A DNA stretch of 64,000 bases from Ascidiimonas aurantiaca (GCF_037646345.1 NZ_JBBEWR010000016.1:34414-98413), one strand, 5' to 3'. Counted from the first letter of the stretch, positions 8,561-17,256 are shown. Program-made: numbers and translations. The notes: generated from the sequence alone by a model not told the origin.

Positions 8561-10207
8561 TTACTTTACAATACCCGTTTCTACTTTGGGAGAAGATCCT
8601 GCCTTACTCTCTTGAACTATTTTTGAGGAGATCCTTTTTTTGGATAAAGGCTTTTTATGTAGGTAATACCTGCAGATCAATAATCCTGAAATTCCAATAA
8701 CAATCCAGGTCAGATCTACGCTAAACACATAATACTGCTCGTTAACCAGTGTTTTCCATATCCAATCGCCGGTGATGATACCATTGACCACTGGAATAAA
8801 CAAACCCAGAATGCTTCCGGTTAACAGGTAGTTCCTGTTTAGCTTTCGGTAATCATTCCAAAATAAACCTGTTATGGTAAGAAGAGACCATCCTAAGAAG
8901 AAAGCAGCATCTACGTAAAAAGTGCGATCTACTGTTTCCATAGGCACCAGTTTATTGGCAATAAATATAAGAGCGATTGCAGGGAACATAGATAGTGTTA
9001 TAGCCAAATAAAATTTTGTGACCCTATGATGAAACCTGCGTTGCTTATCGGTATATTTTTTATTGTCCCGGGCCGTACGCCAAATCATTACTCCGCTTAT
9101 AATGATATAACAGGTTATCATAGCCAGAATAAAGTAAATAATCTTCAAAAAGAGGCCCCCAAAAGTTGCATAATGTAATTTTATCAAAACAGCTAAGGTA
9201 CCCAGTGAATACGGTTTTGTTTCCGGGTGAACAGCATTTATGAGTGACCCGTCTTTAAGGCTGTACACAAAAGTTCCATCACTTCCCAGACCTTTGTGGT
9301 CTCCTACAACTGCAGTAAGGGTACCATCTTCTTTTTGATAGTTTCTTGAATATAAATAGCTGACCTCAAATTTTGGATTTTCGTTACTCACTTTAGCGTA
9401 AACACTATTAAATGATATACTATTATCAATGCCTTTGGCATTTTCATCATATTTCATGGCTGCATCCGGTCTGATAACTTTTATCACTTCATCAGTATCA
9501 CCGTCATATACCAGAAAAGCAGTAGGAGCAAGAAGTAAGATTGACAATCCGAGTAACGCCCCGGTTATGGCATAAATAATCTGGAAAGGCAAGGTGATAA
9601 CCCCCAGTGAAATATGCCCGTTTACCCATATTTGTTTCCACTTTCCTTTAATAGTAAATGCATAAAACTTACTTACAATGTTTTTCCAATGGGTTAAAAC
9701 ACCTGTAAATACGGCAAATAAAAAAAAGAATGCTACCAGCCCGGAAAGATATATGCCAAATGTTGGTATTTGCTTAAAATAATGCAGTTCATAAATGGTT
9801 TGCGACATATGCGTTAATGGCTCAGCCCGGGTATGAAGCGCTTTGGTCACAGGATTTATATAGGCTGTAAACCTTTCTGCCTGATCGTTTTTGGTTTTTA
9901 AGGACCCATAAAACGTTATTAAAGGTTTAATTTCCGTAGGAGGCCTGATCCCAAACTGCTGAGAGGTATCGAAATCCGGAATTTCCTTTTTTACAAGCTC
10001 TACAATACCATCATAATTCACGGTTGCAGGATTCACAGCCTCTACTCTTGCCGTTGGGTTTTCCCATTGATACAACTCATCCATGAATAAAGCCACTGCA
10101 CCGGCATAAAAAATAACAAACAATGCAAAACTAATTACAATACCAGATACCGTATGCGTATGGAATATGATATTATGTAACCTTGGTTTCAGTGCTTTTA
10201 ATTTCAT
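8561..10207 (-). CDS. PepSY-associated TM (iron-regulated membrane) protein
   Basis: A 548-residue inner-membrane protein with an N-terminal helix after HTHTVSGI, large periplasmic loops and about five or six membrane helices in total. The family pattern is visible: LHNIIFHTHTVSGIV at the start, THWKNI and the HLSLGVI-like GHISLGVITLPFQ in the middle, and LHYATFGG before the later helices. Related proteins sit in siderophore-uptake operons and some act as ferric-siderophore reductases. It lies third in a run of minus-strand genes, with the small membrane protein 11 bases upstream. The family call is firm; the reductase role is inferred. Confidence 0.88.
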   Translation of the reverse strand: MKLKALKPRLHNIIFHTHTVSGIVISFALFVIFYAGAVALFMDELYQWENPTARVEAVNPATVNYDGIVELVKKEIPDFDTSQQFGIRPPTEIKPLITFYGSLKTKNDQAERFTAYINPVTKALHTRAEPLTHMSQTIYELHYFKQIPTFGIYLSGLVAFFFLFAVFTGVLTHWKNIVSKFYAFTIKGKWKQIWVNGHISLGVITLPFQIIYAITGALLGLSILLLAPTAFLVYDGDTDEVIKVIRPDAAMKYDENAKGIDNSISFNSVYAKVSNENPKFEVSYLYSRNYQKEDGTLTAVVGDHKGLGSDGTFVYSLKDGSLINAVHPETKPYSLGTLAVLIKLHYATFGGLFLKIIYFILAMITCYIIISGVMIWRTARDNKKYTDKQRRFHHRVTKFYLAITLSMFPAIALIFIANKLVPMETVDRTFYVDAAFFLGWSLLTITGLFWNDYRKLNRNYLLTGSILGLFIPVVNGIITGDWIWKTLVNEQYYVFSVDLTWIVIGISGLLICRYYLHKKPLSKKRISSKIVQESKAGSSPKVETGIVK

Positions 10208-10218
10208 TGCGACACCTG

Positions 10219-10500
10219 TTATTTAAACATAAAAATGATGACTCCAAAAAGCAGGGCTAGCAATAGGTACATACCCCAAACTTTCCAACCGTTTTTTGCT
10301 AAAAAAGCAACGATCATTAAAATGGCCCATAAAATAAAAGAGGTATAGGCTGTAGTAATTATTAATCCCCCCCTTTCTTCAAGTAAAACACCTATAGCAT
10401 TGTGAAAAAAGATCGTAACCACAAAGCCTCCTAAAATTCCGGCAGAAATTTTTAAGAATCGCTGGAATGGTGCTGATAAGTGTTTTTTATTAGCCGGCAT
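10219..10500 (-). CDS. Small membrane protein, DUF3649-like
   Basis: A 93-residue protein with a basic N-terminus and three likely membrane helices (about 15-35, 48-66 and 73-91). The pattern KISAGILGGF, then TTAYTSFILWAI, then AKNGWKVWG resembles the DUF3649 proteins found next to PepSY proteins in siderophore operons of other phyla. It begins right after the stop of the gene before it and is 11 bases from the PepSY gene, so all three are co-transcribed. Its function is unknown; a partner of the PepSY protein is likely. Confidence 0.65.
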   Translation of the reverse strand: MPANKKHLSAPFQRFLKISAGILGGFVVTIFFHNAIGVLLEERGGLIITTAYTSFILWAILMIVAFLAKNGWKVWGMYLLLALLFGVIIFMFK

Positions 10501-10818
10501 TTAAAATATATTTTCAATAATTACCATAAGAATACTTAATCCACAAAGAATATAGGCAATCCTTTTATTTAAAGGCAATATCACAATGGTTAGGGAAAGA
10601 CCAAACATTAATACCATTAGAAAGGTAACCAAACCGGTCCAAAACCCTAATTGTAAGGTTAACAAGATGATGGAAATAATGAAAAATACATAGGCCATTA
10701 ATCTTATATATTTTTTTTTGAGAGGTACCTTTACTCTCTGGCGTGATAAAAATAACGGGCTATACTTTGACTTACTGTAAAGAAGTAAACAACCGAAAAG
10801 GACTAAAATAATTGCCAT
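10501..10818 (-). CDS. Small membrane protein, first gene of the iron module (DUF3325-like position)
   Basis: A 105-residue protein with an N-terminal helix, a basic loop (KVPLKKK) and three more hydrophobic segments. The last coding base abuts the ATG of the next gene. In gene order and size it matches the DUF3325 proteins that precede DUF3649 and PepSY genes in Proteobacteria; sequence similarity cannot be judged by eye. A palindromic operator lies about 35 bases upstream, so this gene probably begins the regulated transcript. Role unknown. Confidence 0.6.
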   Translation of the reverse strand: MAIILVLFGCLLLYSKSKYSPLFLSRQRVKVPLKKKYIRLMAYVFFIISIILLTLQLGFWTGLVTFLMVLMFGLSLTIVILPLNKRIAYILCGLSILMVIIENIF

Positions 10819-10852
10819 AAACTTTTGTAAACATTTAAAAACAAATGTACAT

Positions 10853-10885
10853 TTTTATTCTTATTTAGAACAAATAAAAATAAAA
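10853..10885 (-). promoter_or_regulatory. Palindrome before the PepSY module (candidate iron-regulator box B)
   Basis: An inverted repeat with 14-base arms (10853-10866 and 10872-10885), one mismatch and a 5-base centre AGAAC. The core TTATTTAGAACAAATAA differs from box A by one base over 17, and both continue into AAAAAT. It lies about 35 bases before the start of the first gene of the minus-strand module. Confidence 0.6.
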
Positions 10886-11596
10886 TTATAGAGCCATAGT
10901 GGTATATTGGGTAACAAAAAAAATTTGGAGAAGGCAGTTTTGGTAAAAGGATTTTTGATTCCTGGCCGAAAAGCCGGTAAAATGTTTTGTAAAAGCATGA
11001 GATCTTAACAGTTCTTAAAACGATGCACTTCTACTAAAACTTACCAAGATCCTGAAAATTATTAAAGGACCAGGTTATACATAAGAACTCGATTTTTCAT
11101 TAGTAAAACTACTAAAGGACGGGATCGCTAGAAAATCGAAATATGATTCTTTCTGTATCTATAAGAGTTAAAGACTCTTCAGCGTTTCATTACTGCCGGA
11201 AACTACGAAGGCGTAAACTATTAAATTGATATACTTTAGGGAGGTAAAAACGAAAGTATTAGAGGAAATACCGTCTATATTACAAATATGAGATTAAAAC
11301 TAATCTGCACTAACCACCGCATATTGATGAATATGTTGGGTAAAATTATTAGATTTCACTTATTGAGAATCTTAGGGTTTGGAAAGATCGTATGAGTAAC
11401 ATAAGCTGTAATACACTAATAAAAGTTTGCATCCGGAAAACACCTTAAATTCTAGACTTCACAGGTTTTAGGTATTACCAAAAGCTGGATTCACAAAATC
11501 ACTTGGTTTTAAATAATACGTTTTGCTTCATGCTTACATATTATGTTTTGGGCCTAATAAGGATTAAACCCAAAACATAACTTCTTTCTTTTTGGT
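10886..11596. other. Gene-free stretch
   Basis: About 700 bases with stops in all frames and no motif I can name. Isolated coding-like fragments, such as a short open stretch near 11180-11225, may be decayed sequence but cannot be assigned. A possible hairpin at 11541-11580 closes the stretch. Confidence 0.5.
11541..11580 (-). terminator. Possible terminator hairpin after the prohibitin operon
   Basis: 12-bp perfect arms (11541-11552 and 11569-11580, TTATGTTTTGGG and complement) with a 16-base loop lie 16 bases after the stop of the small membrane protein gene. There is no long T-run, so termination is only plausible. Confidence 0.4.
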
Positions 11597-11857
11597 TTAT
11601 TTCATCTTTAAAATGAATAAAAAAAGTATCACGGTTATAGAGGCCGAAAGAAAAAAAGTAGTTGAACTGAAAGTGCCAGTCAACCAATTATGTGCTAGTT
11701 TGCCCATAAGTTTCATAGGATGGTTGCCATAATAATTATATTGGTATTTTTCAATCATTCGATATCTATACAGCCCCCGAATGCTTCCTATTATAAAGTG
11801 GATGCATAATAACAATATAATTATGGATTCTGTATTTAAATACCAAAATATTACCAT
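11597..11857 (-). CDS. Small membrane protein downstream of the prohibitin-like gene
   Basis: An 86-residue protein with hydrophobic segments at about 8-27 and 65-84 and a Tyr-rich polar middle (RYRMIEKYQYNYYGNHP). Its ATG overlaps the stop of the prohibitin-like gene by one base (TAATG), so translation is coupled and a role with that membrane protein is likely. I do not recognise the family. Confidence 0.6.
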   Translation of the reverse strand: MVIFWYLNTESIIILLLCIHFIIGSIRGLYRYRMIEKYQYNYYGNHPMKLMGKLAHNWLTGTFSSTTFFLSASITVILFLFILKMK

Positions 11858-12705
11858 TATTTGTTTTTTATAGCAGCGCCTACTCCAATAAAAGGAATTG
11901 CCCCCGCCCCTGTTACCTCAGGTAGGATACCGTTCCATTTTTCTATGGCCTTAAGGTTCGCCTCTATCTTTCTGAGTTCAATAAGGTCTGGTGAAATATT
12001 CATTTTTTGTAACCGTAGTGCCTCAGCTTCGGCTGTTGCGGCTGCAATGGTTTGTTGGGCTTCAACCTTTATCCTGTCTAGGTCCCTTTTTGCTTTAAGT
12101 GCATTTTGTTCGGCTGTTTGCTTAGCTTCAATGGCGTCTGTAAAGGTTTGGGAAAAACTAAATGAGATAATCGAAAAAGCATCTACTGCTATGTTCGATG
12201 CAAGTAATCTTGATGTAAGTGCTTGTTGCATTTCGGTACTAACCGCCGGTCTTTTGGTAATCAACTCTTCGGCCGTATATCTGGCCGATACGGCTTTCAT
12301 TACCTCTTGTATAGCAGGGTCAATAATACGCTCCTTAAATTCAACCCCAATAGTTTGATAAACCAAATTGGCTTTATCGGGTATGATATGATAGTTAAGA
12401 GCTACAGATAAATCTACATCCTGCAAATCGGAAGATGAAGAGGCCGCATCTGTCATGGCCTTTTGAATTTTTACATCCATTAGAATGACGCTTTGCACTA
12501 TGGGTATTTTGAAATGGATCCCTTCATTCAACACATTGTCCTGTACGGCACCAAAATTCTGGACAACGCCTCGCTCACCTGCACCAATTTGAACCCATGG
12601 TTTAAAAGCAAACACCAGTACTACCAGTATAGTAATAATAATAAGATTTCTCCAAGGACCTTTTTTAAATACGTTTTTCACCTCAGTCATAGGGTCATTA
12701 TTCAT
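11857..12705 (-). CDS. Prohibitin-like SPFH/Band 7 membrane protein
   Basis: A protein of about 282 residues from ATG 12703-12705. The frame is open further to 12795, but the added residues are AT-rich and unlike the family. After a basic segment there is one membrane helix (LIIITILVVLVFAF), then the SPFH core starting GAGERGVVQNFG and a long coiled coil with EAKQTAEQNALKAKRDLDRI. This matches bacterial prohibitins, which form large ring assemblies in the inner membrane and modulate proteases or membrane domains. The partner gene overlaps its stop. No protease gene is adjacent. Confidence 0.88.
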   Translation of the reverse strand: MNNDPMTEVKNVFKKGPWRNLIIITILVVLVFAFKPWVQIGAGERGVVQNFGAVQDNVLNEGIHFKIPIVQSVILMDVKIQKAMTDAASSSSDLQDVDLSVALNYHIIPDKANLVYQTIGVEFKERIIDPAIQEVMKAVSARYTAEELITKRPAVSTEMQQALTSRLLASNIAVDAFSIISFSFSQTFTDAIEAKQTAEQNALKAKRDLDRIKVEAQQTIAAATAEAEALRLQKMNISPDLIELRKIEANLKAIEKWNGILPEVTGAGAIPFIGVGAAIKNK

Positions 12706-13194
12706 AGTAATATAGTAATTAAGTTTAATCATAAAGATAGGATTTCCTATGTATGGGTATATTATATTAATTCGTGCCAATCTTACATAAATCACATATT
12801 GTTTAATAGAGATATAATATCTTTTGGTTTAGGCCCTTTAAGTTTAAAGTTTAGTGTTTGGAAAAAGTAATTCTGAGAGAAAAGAAAACACAGGGCCTTT
12901 GGCCTCTGGCGAAAGGCTATTCTTAATCTAAAAGGCTTTCTGAGCCATTAGCAAGGGGTTTTTAAGAAAGGTAACTACTATATGACATTCTGGATTTTAG
13001 AAGGATATTAGCTGCAGATGGGCAGCGTGATATCGCTTATCATAAAATAACTTGTATTGCTTATTTTATCTGTCTTAGCGTTATGTTAAACTTACCCTGG
13101 TCACGTAATGCTTTAACTATCTTTACTTCTTATTATATATGTATATAAGGAGGCGTATTGCTCCCATCACATATAGTTAAATTGAGAAGGAATT
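12706..13194. other. Stretch with no supported gene
   Basis: AT-rich upstream region of the prohibitin-like gene and of the small frame at 13195. Frames are short and carry no motifs. Nothing else is seen. Confidence 0.5.
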
Positions 13195-13317
13195 ATGAAA
13201 CAGACAAAGAAGGTATCTGAAGACAAAAACCCCAGCATTGGCAGGTCATCAACCCGTCATGAAAGTTGGAAAAATCACAGAAGGCATACCGCACCAATGC
13301 TAATGCGGTTTTCTTAA
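13195..13317 (+). CDS. Possible 40-residue basic small protein
   Basis: A short frame starting MKQTKKVSEDKNPSIGRSS with a GAGAAGG Shine-Dalgarno-like sequence 6 bases before the ATG and a strong terminator 14 bases after the stop. The product is rich in Arg, His and Lys. Having its own ribosome site and terminator is the main support; no family is recognised. It could instead be a small RNA gene ending at the same terminator. Confidence 0.4.
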   Translation: MKQTKKVSEDKNPSIGRSSTRHESWKNHRRHTAPMLMRFS

Positions 13318-13331
13318 GGATAATTAATTTT

Positions 13332-13355
13332 AAAGAGGGCTTTTGCCCTCTTTTT
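13332..13355 (+). terminator. Rho-independent terminator
   Basis: Stem AAAGAGGGC (13332-13340), a TTTT loop, its complement GCCCTCTTT (13345-13353) and a T-run. It follows the small frame at 13195-13317 and marks a plus-strand transcript end. Confidence 0.85.
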
Positions 13356-13475
13356 GTTTCATAATATAAGATAATTATATCGAGCAAGTGCCTTTTGGTT
13401 CTAGCAGGAAAACCAATCTAAAGGTATTGTAGGCAGTAATCAAGCTCTTACTTTTCGTTCTATGTGTTGGCACCT

Positions 13476-14150
13476 CTAAATTATGGGCCCATATATGGCA
13501 TATTCCTTTTCTTTTTCAATGGCCCAAATAACGTTGCCGTAATCAAAATGCCAATACTCCTTCAAATCACAAACAAAATCTTCATCTTCAAACAGACTGA
13601 TTAGGAGTGCCCTGTTTTTTTTCACTTCAGGGCTAAGATCTGGATAGTAAGGATAGCATTTTTTTGAAAGATAAATTTCCAAACCATTATTAGTTCCAAA
13701 ATCCATGACACTATTTTCAAATTTGTCATAGATCAAAGCATCTACGGCGCCACCTGTAGCATGCATAGACATTGTTGGAGGGGCAATAAAATAGCTTATT
13801 ATGTCTTTGATCTCAATGTTAGATTTTTCGGGATGTTTTTTCTGGAAGTATATAAATTTAGAATCCCATAAAAGTTTTTGATGTTCATAAGACCTCCAGG
13901 CAGAACGAATAATCAAAATTTTATTTTGTCTATTCAATTGTTTACTGATTCGGCCTATTTTTATCAGTATGTCTTCTCTAACGAGATACTTATAGTCTTT
14001 TGATATTGAAGGTTCAAAGATCAAATTAAAATTTGTATCCATCAAACTCACTAATGGTGAATGGTTTTCCCGAACCCAAATGGAAGGCACTAAAAGTTTA
14101 TTCTGAAGGTCTTTTGTTTCAACCGCCTTACAATACGCTTGTATATTCAT
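13476..14150 (-). CDS. D-Ala-D-Ala dipeptidase-like M15D peptidase (VanX/DdpX type)
   Basis: About 224 residues from ATG 14148-14150; a longer frame to 14207 would run deep into the upstream gene. The zinc site is complete: SMHATGGAVD gives His130 and Asp137, and EYWHFDYG gives the catalytic Glu198 and His201. RSAWRSYEHQ carries the conserved arginine. M15D enzymes split D,D-dipeptides such as D-Ala-D-Ala, either for resistance or to use peptidoglycan fragments. No signal peptide is visible, so it is cytoplasmic like DdpX. It overlaps the upstream racemase by 23 bases and is the last gene of a D-amino-acid-like operon. Confidence 0.85.
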   Translation of the reverse strand: MNIQAYCKAVETKDLQNKLLVPSIWVRENHSPLVSLMDTNFNLIFEPSISKDYKYLVREDILIKIGRISKQLNRQNKILIIRSAWRSYEHQKLLWDSKFIYFQKKHPEKSNIEIKDIISYFIAPPTMSMHATGGAVDALIYDKFENSVMDFGTNNGLEIYLSKKCYPYYPDLSPEVKKNRALLISLFEDEDFVCDLKEYWHFDYGNVIWAIEKEKEYAIYGPII

Positions 14151-15213
14151 GAAAATTGATGATATTTTTAGAGATATTTCTTGAGTGTAAAGCTTTTGAC
14201 AAGGCACTATAGTTTAGATGGAATGCTACGGCATCTCCCAGTTTTAATTTTGCCCTGGTATTGTCTATCACGACATGATCACTACTGGCACCTAAAATGG
14301 TCATTTTTTGTTTTGGGATAATTCCTGAAACAGCAACGTCTTGCATTCCAATCGCAAGAATGGCTCTATCCATAAATCCTTTATTCTTAAACCTGGGAAT
14401 ATCACCGCTGGCATTTTGATATACTTTCCCATAGGGTTGTGACGGTTTTCGTTTGGCTTCAATAACCTCAGCCAGTAAGGTAAAATTATCCGTAAAAAGT
14501 CCGGGTATAGGTTTTCTACAAAGTGCTTCTCTACCTAAAAAAATAGATTCACCCAATCGCAGGTTATTTATTCTACCCACATCTTTTGAAGATGTGAACC
14601 AGTTGTAATTTGCAGAATTTCCACCAGACACTATTTCCAGGGTAATTTTGAATTTTTCTTCCAAGCGGATGGCTATTGAAGACAACTCGTTCATTTTTTG
14701 AACGTCGGGGCTTATTCCGCCAAAGCATGCGAGGTTTGTTCCTATACCTAACAAGGTTAGACCTTCCAGGTTTAGCACCTGCTTTACAAGTGTATTCATT
14801 TCCGAGGGCATAACCCCCTCTCGCAGGTCACCAAGCTCTACCATTAAGATAACCTTATGTATTACATGGTTTCTTAAAGCACATTCCGAAAGCTTTTTTA
14901 GAACTATTAATTCGGAATTTAAACTTATGTGCGTATGAATAATAACGTCTTCCACCTGGCTGAGCGCAGGTGTTCTAAGCAACAGGTATTGTGCCCGGAT
15001 ACCCGCTTTTCGGATTTTTATGATATTCAAAATGCTAGAATCTGCAAGAATTTCAATACCATTTTTAACTAAGACGTCGGCAATTACGGGGTCGCCCCCA
15101 ACCACTTTGGTTACCCCAATTATGTTTATGCCTTTAGAGGCATACAGTTTTTTTAATTGTTGTACGTTGTGCCCAATCTTTTCTAAATCAATATCAATTC
15201 TGGGGAGGTTCAA
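14128..15213 (-). CDS. PLP-dependent amino-acid racemase (alanine racemase N-terminal fold, Orr/YhfX-like)
   Basis: A 361-residue fold-III PLP protein. The N-terminal barrel begins PRIDIDLEKIGHNVQQL, and the PLP lysine is Lys36 in GVTKVVGG. SGGNSANY and RLGESIFLG are the phosphate-binding and late barrel motifs seen in ornithine/lysine racemase (Orr) and YhfX-like proteins rather than in Alr. It starts with TTG at 15213, overlapping the TGA of the DUF1611 gene, which implies coupled translation. It is likely to interconvert L and D forms of an amino acid. The substrate is unknown; the neighbours suggest one coming from D-containing peptides. Confidence 0.82.
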   Translation of the reverse strand: MNLPRIDIDLEKIGHNVQQLKKLYASKGINIIGVTKVVGGDPVIADVLVKNGIEILADSSILNIIKIRKAGIRAQYLLLRTPALSQVEDVIIHTHISLNSELIVLKKLSECALRNHVIHKVILMVELGDLREGVMPSEMNTLVKQVLNLEGLTLLGIGTNLACFGGISPDVQKMNELSSIAIRLEEKFKITLEIVSGGNSANYNWFTSSKDVGRINNLRLGESIFLGREALCRKPIPGLFTDNFTLLAEVIEAKRKPSQPYGKVYQNASGDIPRFKNKGFMDRAILAIGMQDVAVSGIIPKQKMTILGASSDHVVIDNTRAKLKLGDAVAFHLNYSALSKALHSRNISKNIINFHEYTSVL

Positions 15214-16289
15214 ACCAACACCGGCTCTCTTTTTAGTTCTGGAAATGTTTTGATCAACTCTTTTACCAGTTTATCACATCCATGCAGGAGCACATCGGTA
15301 ACAGGCAGGTTATATTCTGATTCGTACTGATTTATTGTACGGTTCACTTCAACGTGGGTCATGTTTTCATGATTAATGGTAATCGCAATAACCGTTGATT
15401 TGGAGAATACCTCTATCATTTCAATCTCGTCTGCCAGATCTAACATTGAGATTTTGGGGAAGTCGCAGTAACTTTTTCGTTTTGGAGGGTGTTGTATGAT
15501 AATTGCATCTGGCATTGAACCACGTAGAATAGCACTTGAAGATGTAAATGCAGGATGGCTTAAAGCTCCCTGACCTTCAACTACAATGATATCTGGTTGT
15601 TCCTGCTCATAAGCATTTAGGATGGCATTTTCAACTTCACCGGTGGCAAACCCTGATGTTAATACATCTATGGCCACTCCGTATTTGGAGCCTTGGAGCA
15701 AGCCTGTTTGACCAGTGGTCACAAATACGGCCTTCAGATCTTTATCCAGTAATGCCTGTACTAAGAATAATGCGGTAGTTCTTTTGCCAACGGCGCAATC
15801 GGTACCCATTATTGCGATTACCGGAACTTTTACATTTCGTATGCGTCCTGAAAAATTATGGAGATTTTTACGTGCTGGAGGTTTTCTTACGTCTTTTATA
15901 GTTACACCATATTTAAGCGCCATATTGGTATATTGAATGTTGTCGTTAAAAAACTCAGGAAGACCATTAATAATGTTCATCCCACTTTTCATAGCGGTAA
16001 AAATAATTTTTTGTTGTTCATTGTTTAAAAACGAATCTAGCGGGGCAATACCATAGATGAAGTATTCAGGAACAGTATCTAATGTTTCTAAAGCATGCGC
16101 TATACTTTCGAAAATAGGGATTCCATTTCTTACACCATCAAGATGTTGACCCGCGTCTTGACCTTTCTTAGAGCTATCTACAATTCCAACAATGGTGTAC
16201 CTTTCCGATTGCCGAATAAGCCCATTAGCTACTTTGCCATCTACATTACCAAATTCGTTCTCGCAATAAACTAATGTATTTGCTTTCAT
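15210..16289 (-). CDS. DUF1611 (DgcN-like) protein
   Basis: A 359-residue protein with an N-terminal Rossmann-like domain (to about 135) and a C-terminal P-loop domain, GTDCAVGKRTT at 162-172, followed by VEGQGALSHPA. This is the DUF1611 family. DgcN members are described as D-glutamate or D-amino-acid N-acetyltransferases in D-glutamate catabolism and usually pair with the enolase-type DgcA. Here the partner is instead a PLP racemase, whose TTG start overlaps this stop. ATG 16289 follows the 68-residue gene by 11 bases. The family call is firm; the activity is inferred. Confidence 0.83.
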   Translation of the reverse strand: MKANTLVYCENEFGNVDGKVANGLIRQSERYTIVGIVDSSKKGQDAGQHLDGVRNGIPIFESIAHALETLDTVPEYFIYGIAPLDSFLNNEQQKIIFTAMKSGMNIINGLPEFFNDNIQYTNMALKYGVTIKDVRKPPARKNLHNFSGRIRNVKVPVIAIMGTDCAVGKRTTALFLVQALLDKDLKAVFVTTGQTGLLQGSKYGVAIDVLTSGFATGEVENAILNAYEQEQPDIIVVEGQGALSHPAFTSSSAILRGSMPDAIIIQHPPKRKSYCDFPKISMLDLADEIEMIEVFSKSTVIAITINHENMTHVEVNRTINQYESEYNLPVTDVLLHGCDKLVKELIKTFPELKREPVLV

Positions 16290-16300
16290 AAGTTTTTGTC

Positions 16301-16507
16301 TTAAGTTTTCTGAATTAATGAGGTGTCATCGCAATATTTTAATTCTTTATCAAAATACACCATTTCATTTGCCAAAGGATCATTTTGAATCTTGCAGTAA
16401 TACACTTTGCGAGTGTATAATCGTACAACCAGAGATACCGAAGGCCTTACTCTAGCACAAACAACATCTCCTATTTTGAACCTGTTTTTCATTTTATTCT
16501 TTTCCAT
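16301..16507 (-). CDS. Small conserved-looking protein of unknown function
   Basis: A 68-residue protein: KIGDVVCARVRPSVSL, then VRLYTRKVYYCKIQ and a charged tail. The pattern suggests a small five-strand beta barrel (SH3-like). It lies 11 bases before the DUF1611 gene and 35 bases after the cupin gene, within the same minus-strand run. ATG 16492 is an alternative start. Similar short proteins are common in Bacteroidota, but I cannot give a family. Confidence 0.6.
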   Translation of the reverse strand: MEKNKMKNRFKIGDVVCARVRPSVSLVVRLYTRKVYYCKIQNDPLANEMVYFDKELKYCDDTSLIQKT

Positions 16508-16542
16508 AAGGTACAGGGTATTTTAGTATTAGAAAGAATGGC

Positions 16543-16875
16543 TTATTCACTTTTTATAGTGGTGCAGATCATTTTGAATTTATGATTTGCTTCAATGGAG
16601 CTTTTAGCATGTCCCGGTATTAATATGGAATCTCCCTTTTGCATAAAAGAAGAGTTATTATTGATAACAACTTCTGCTTTACCCTCGATTATGTAAATAA
16701 ATCTCAAAAAAGGAGATTTCTCATACGATTGCACTTTGCCATAATCAAATACAAAGACCTGTATCATACAGTTGTTCTCGACTTTTATATTTTTTACCAT
16801 TATTGCATTAGAACTATAATCTAGTGCATCTGTCAAGTTAAACGTTTTGGCTTCTTCAAATTCACCTTGTTGCAT
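16543..16875 (-). CDS. Cupin-domain protein
   Basis: A 110-residue single cupin: IIEGKAEVVINNN, then MQKGDSILIPGHAKSSI, with the usual G(x)5 and Gly-Asp turns. The first motif lacks the HxH metal pair, so a binding or sensory role is as likely as catalysis. It comes before the 68-residue gene and the DUF1611 gene on the same strand, so it belongs to the D-amino-acid-like operon. Its specific ligand is unknown. Confidence 0.75.
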   Translation of the reverse strand: MQQGEFEEAKTFNLTDALDYSSNAIMVKNIKVENNCMIQVFVFDYGKVQSYEKSPFLRFIYIIEGKAEVVINNNSSFMQKGDSILIPGHAKSSIEANHKFKMICTTIKSE

Positions 16876-16899
16876 TGTAATGTTTTAAGGTTAGTTCTC

Positions 16900-17016
16900 T
16901 TATTCCGACCTGTTTTTGGCGTCTCGTTTCGCTTTTTTCGCAGCTTTCTTCTCTTTAGGGGTACTAGAGGGCGGGGTTTTTCCTGATTTCGGTTTTCCTT
17001 CTTTTTCTTTTGACAT
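16900..17016 (-). CDS. 38-residue lysine-rich small protein
   Basis: The frame begins MSKEKEGKPKSGKTPPSST and ends with KKAAKKAKRDAKNRSE. The composition (Lys, Pro, Ser, then an Ala/Lys helix) recalls short basic proteins annotated in many Bacteroidota with a TPPSxTPKEK core. ATG 17014-17016 is followed by a codon-like pattern with no bias break. It lies 24 bases upstream of the cupin gene on the same strand, so it may be the first gene of that transcript. Function unknown, possibly nucleic-acid binding. Confidence 0.5.
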   Translation of the reverse strand: MSKEKEGKPKSGKTPPSSTPKEKKAAKKAKRDAKNRSE

Positions 17017-17123
17017 AATTTAAGTTTTATTAATTTATTGCAAGGAAATAGCAAGCACCAAGATTGTTTACTAAAAGCACAAAACCAATAGTTACTATGA
17101 GACTAACCCATTTGCTTTTCATG

Positions 17124-17160
17124 AAAAAAGAGCAGTGTTTTTTAGTTCCTGCTCTTTTTT
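17124..17160 (-). terminator. Terminator between the AraC unit and the cupin operon
   Basis: Arms AAAAAAGAGCAG (17124-17135) and CTGCTCTTTTTT (17149-17160) form a 12-bp stem with T-runs on both strands. On the minus strand it follows the 17257-17412 frame. Confidence 0.75.
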
Positions 17161-17256
17161 GGGCCTCTAAATAATTTAAAAGCCCTTATCAATAAACAAA
17201 ATTAAGTTCTCTTTCACTTTACATTTTGAATACCCAGTGTTTGATGTTACCTAAAG

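Noticed and set aside
10886..11540. Possible CRISPR or repeat array
   Set aside because: No regularly spaced repeats are present; the stretch is simply gene-free.
16833..17054. 73-residue Lys/Arg-rich frame on the minus strand
   Set aside because: It is a shadow of the 38-residue lysine-rich frame at 16900-17016 in another phase and runs into the cupin gene.
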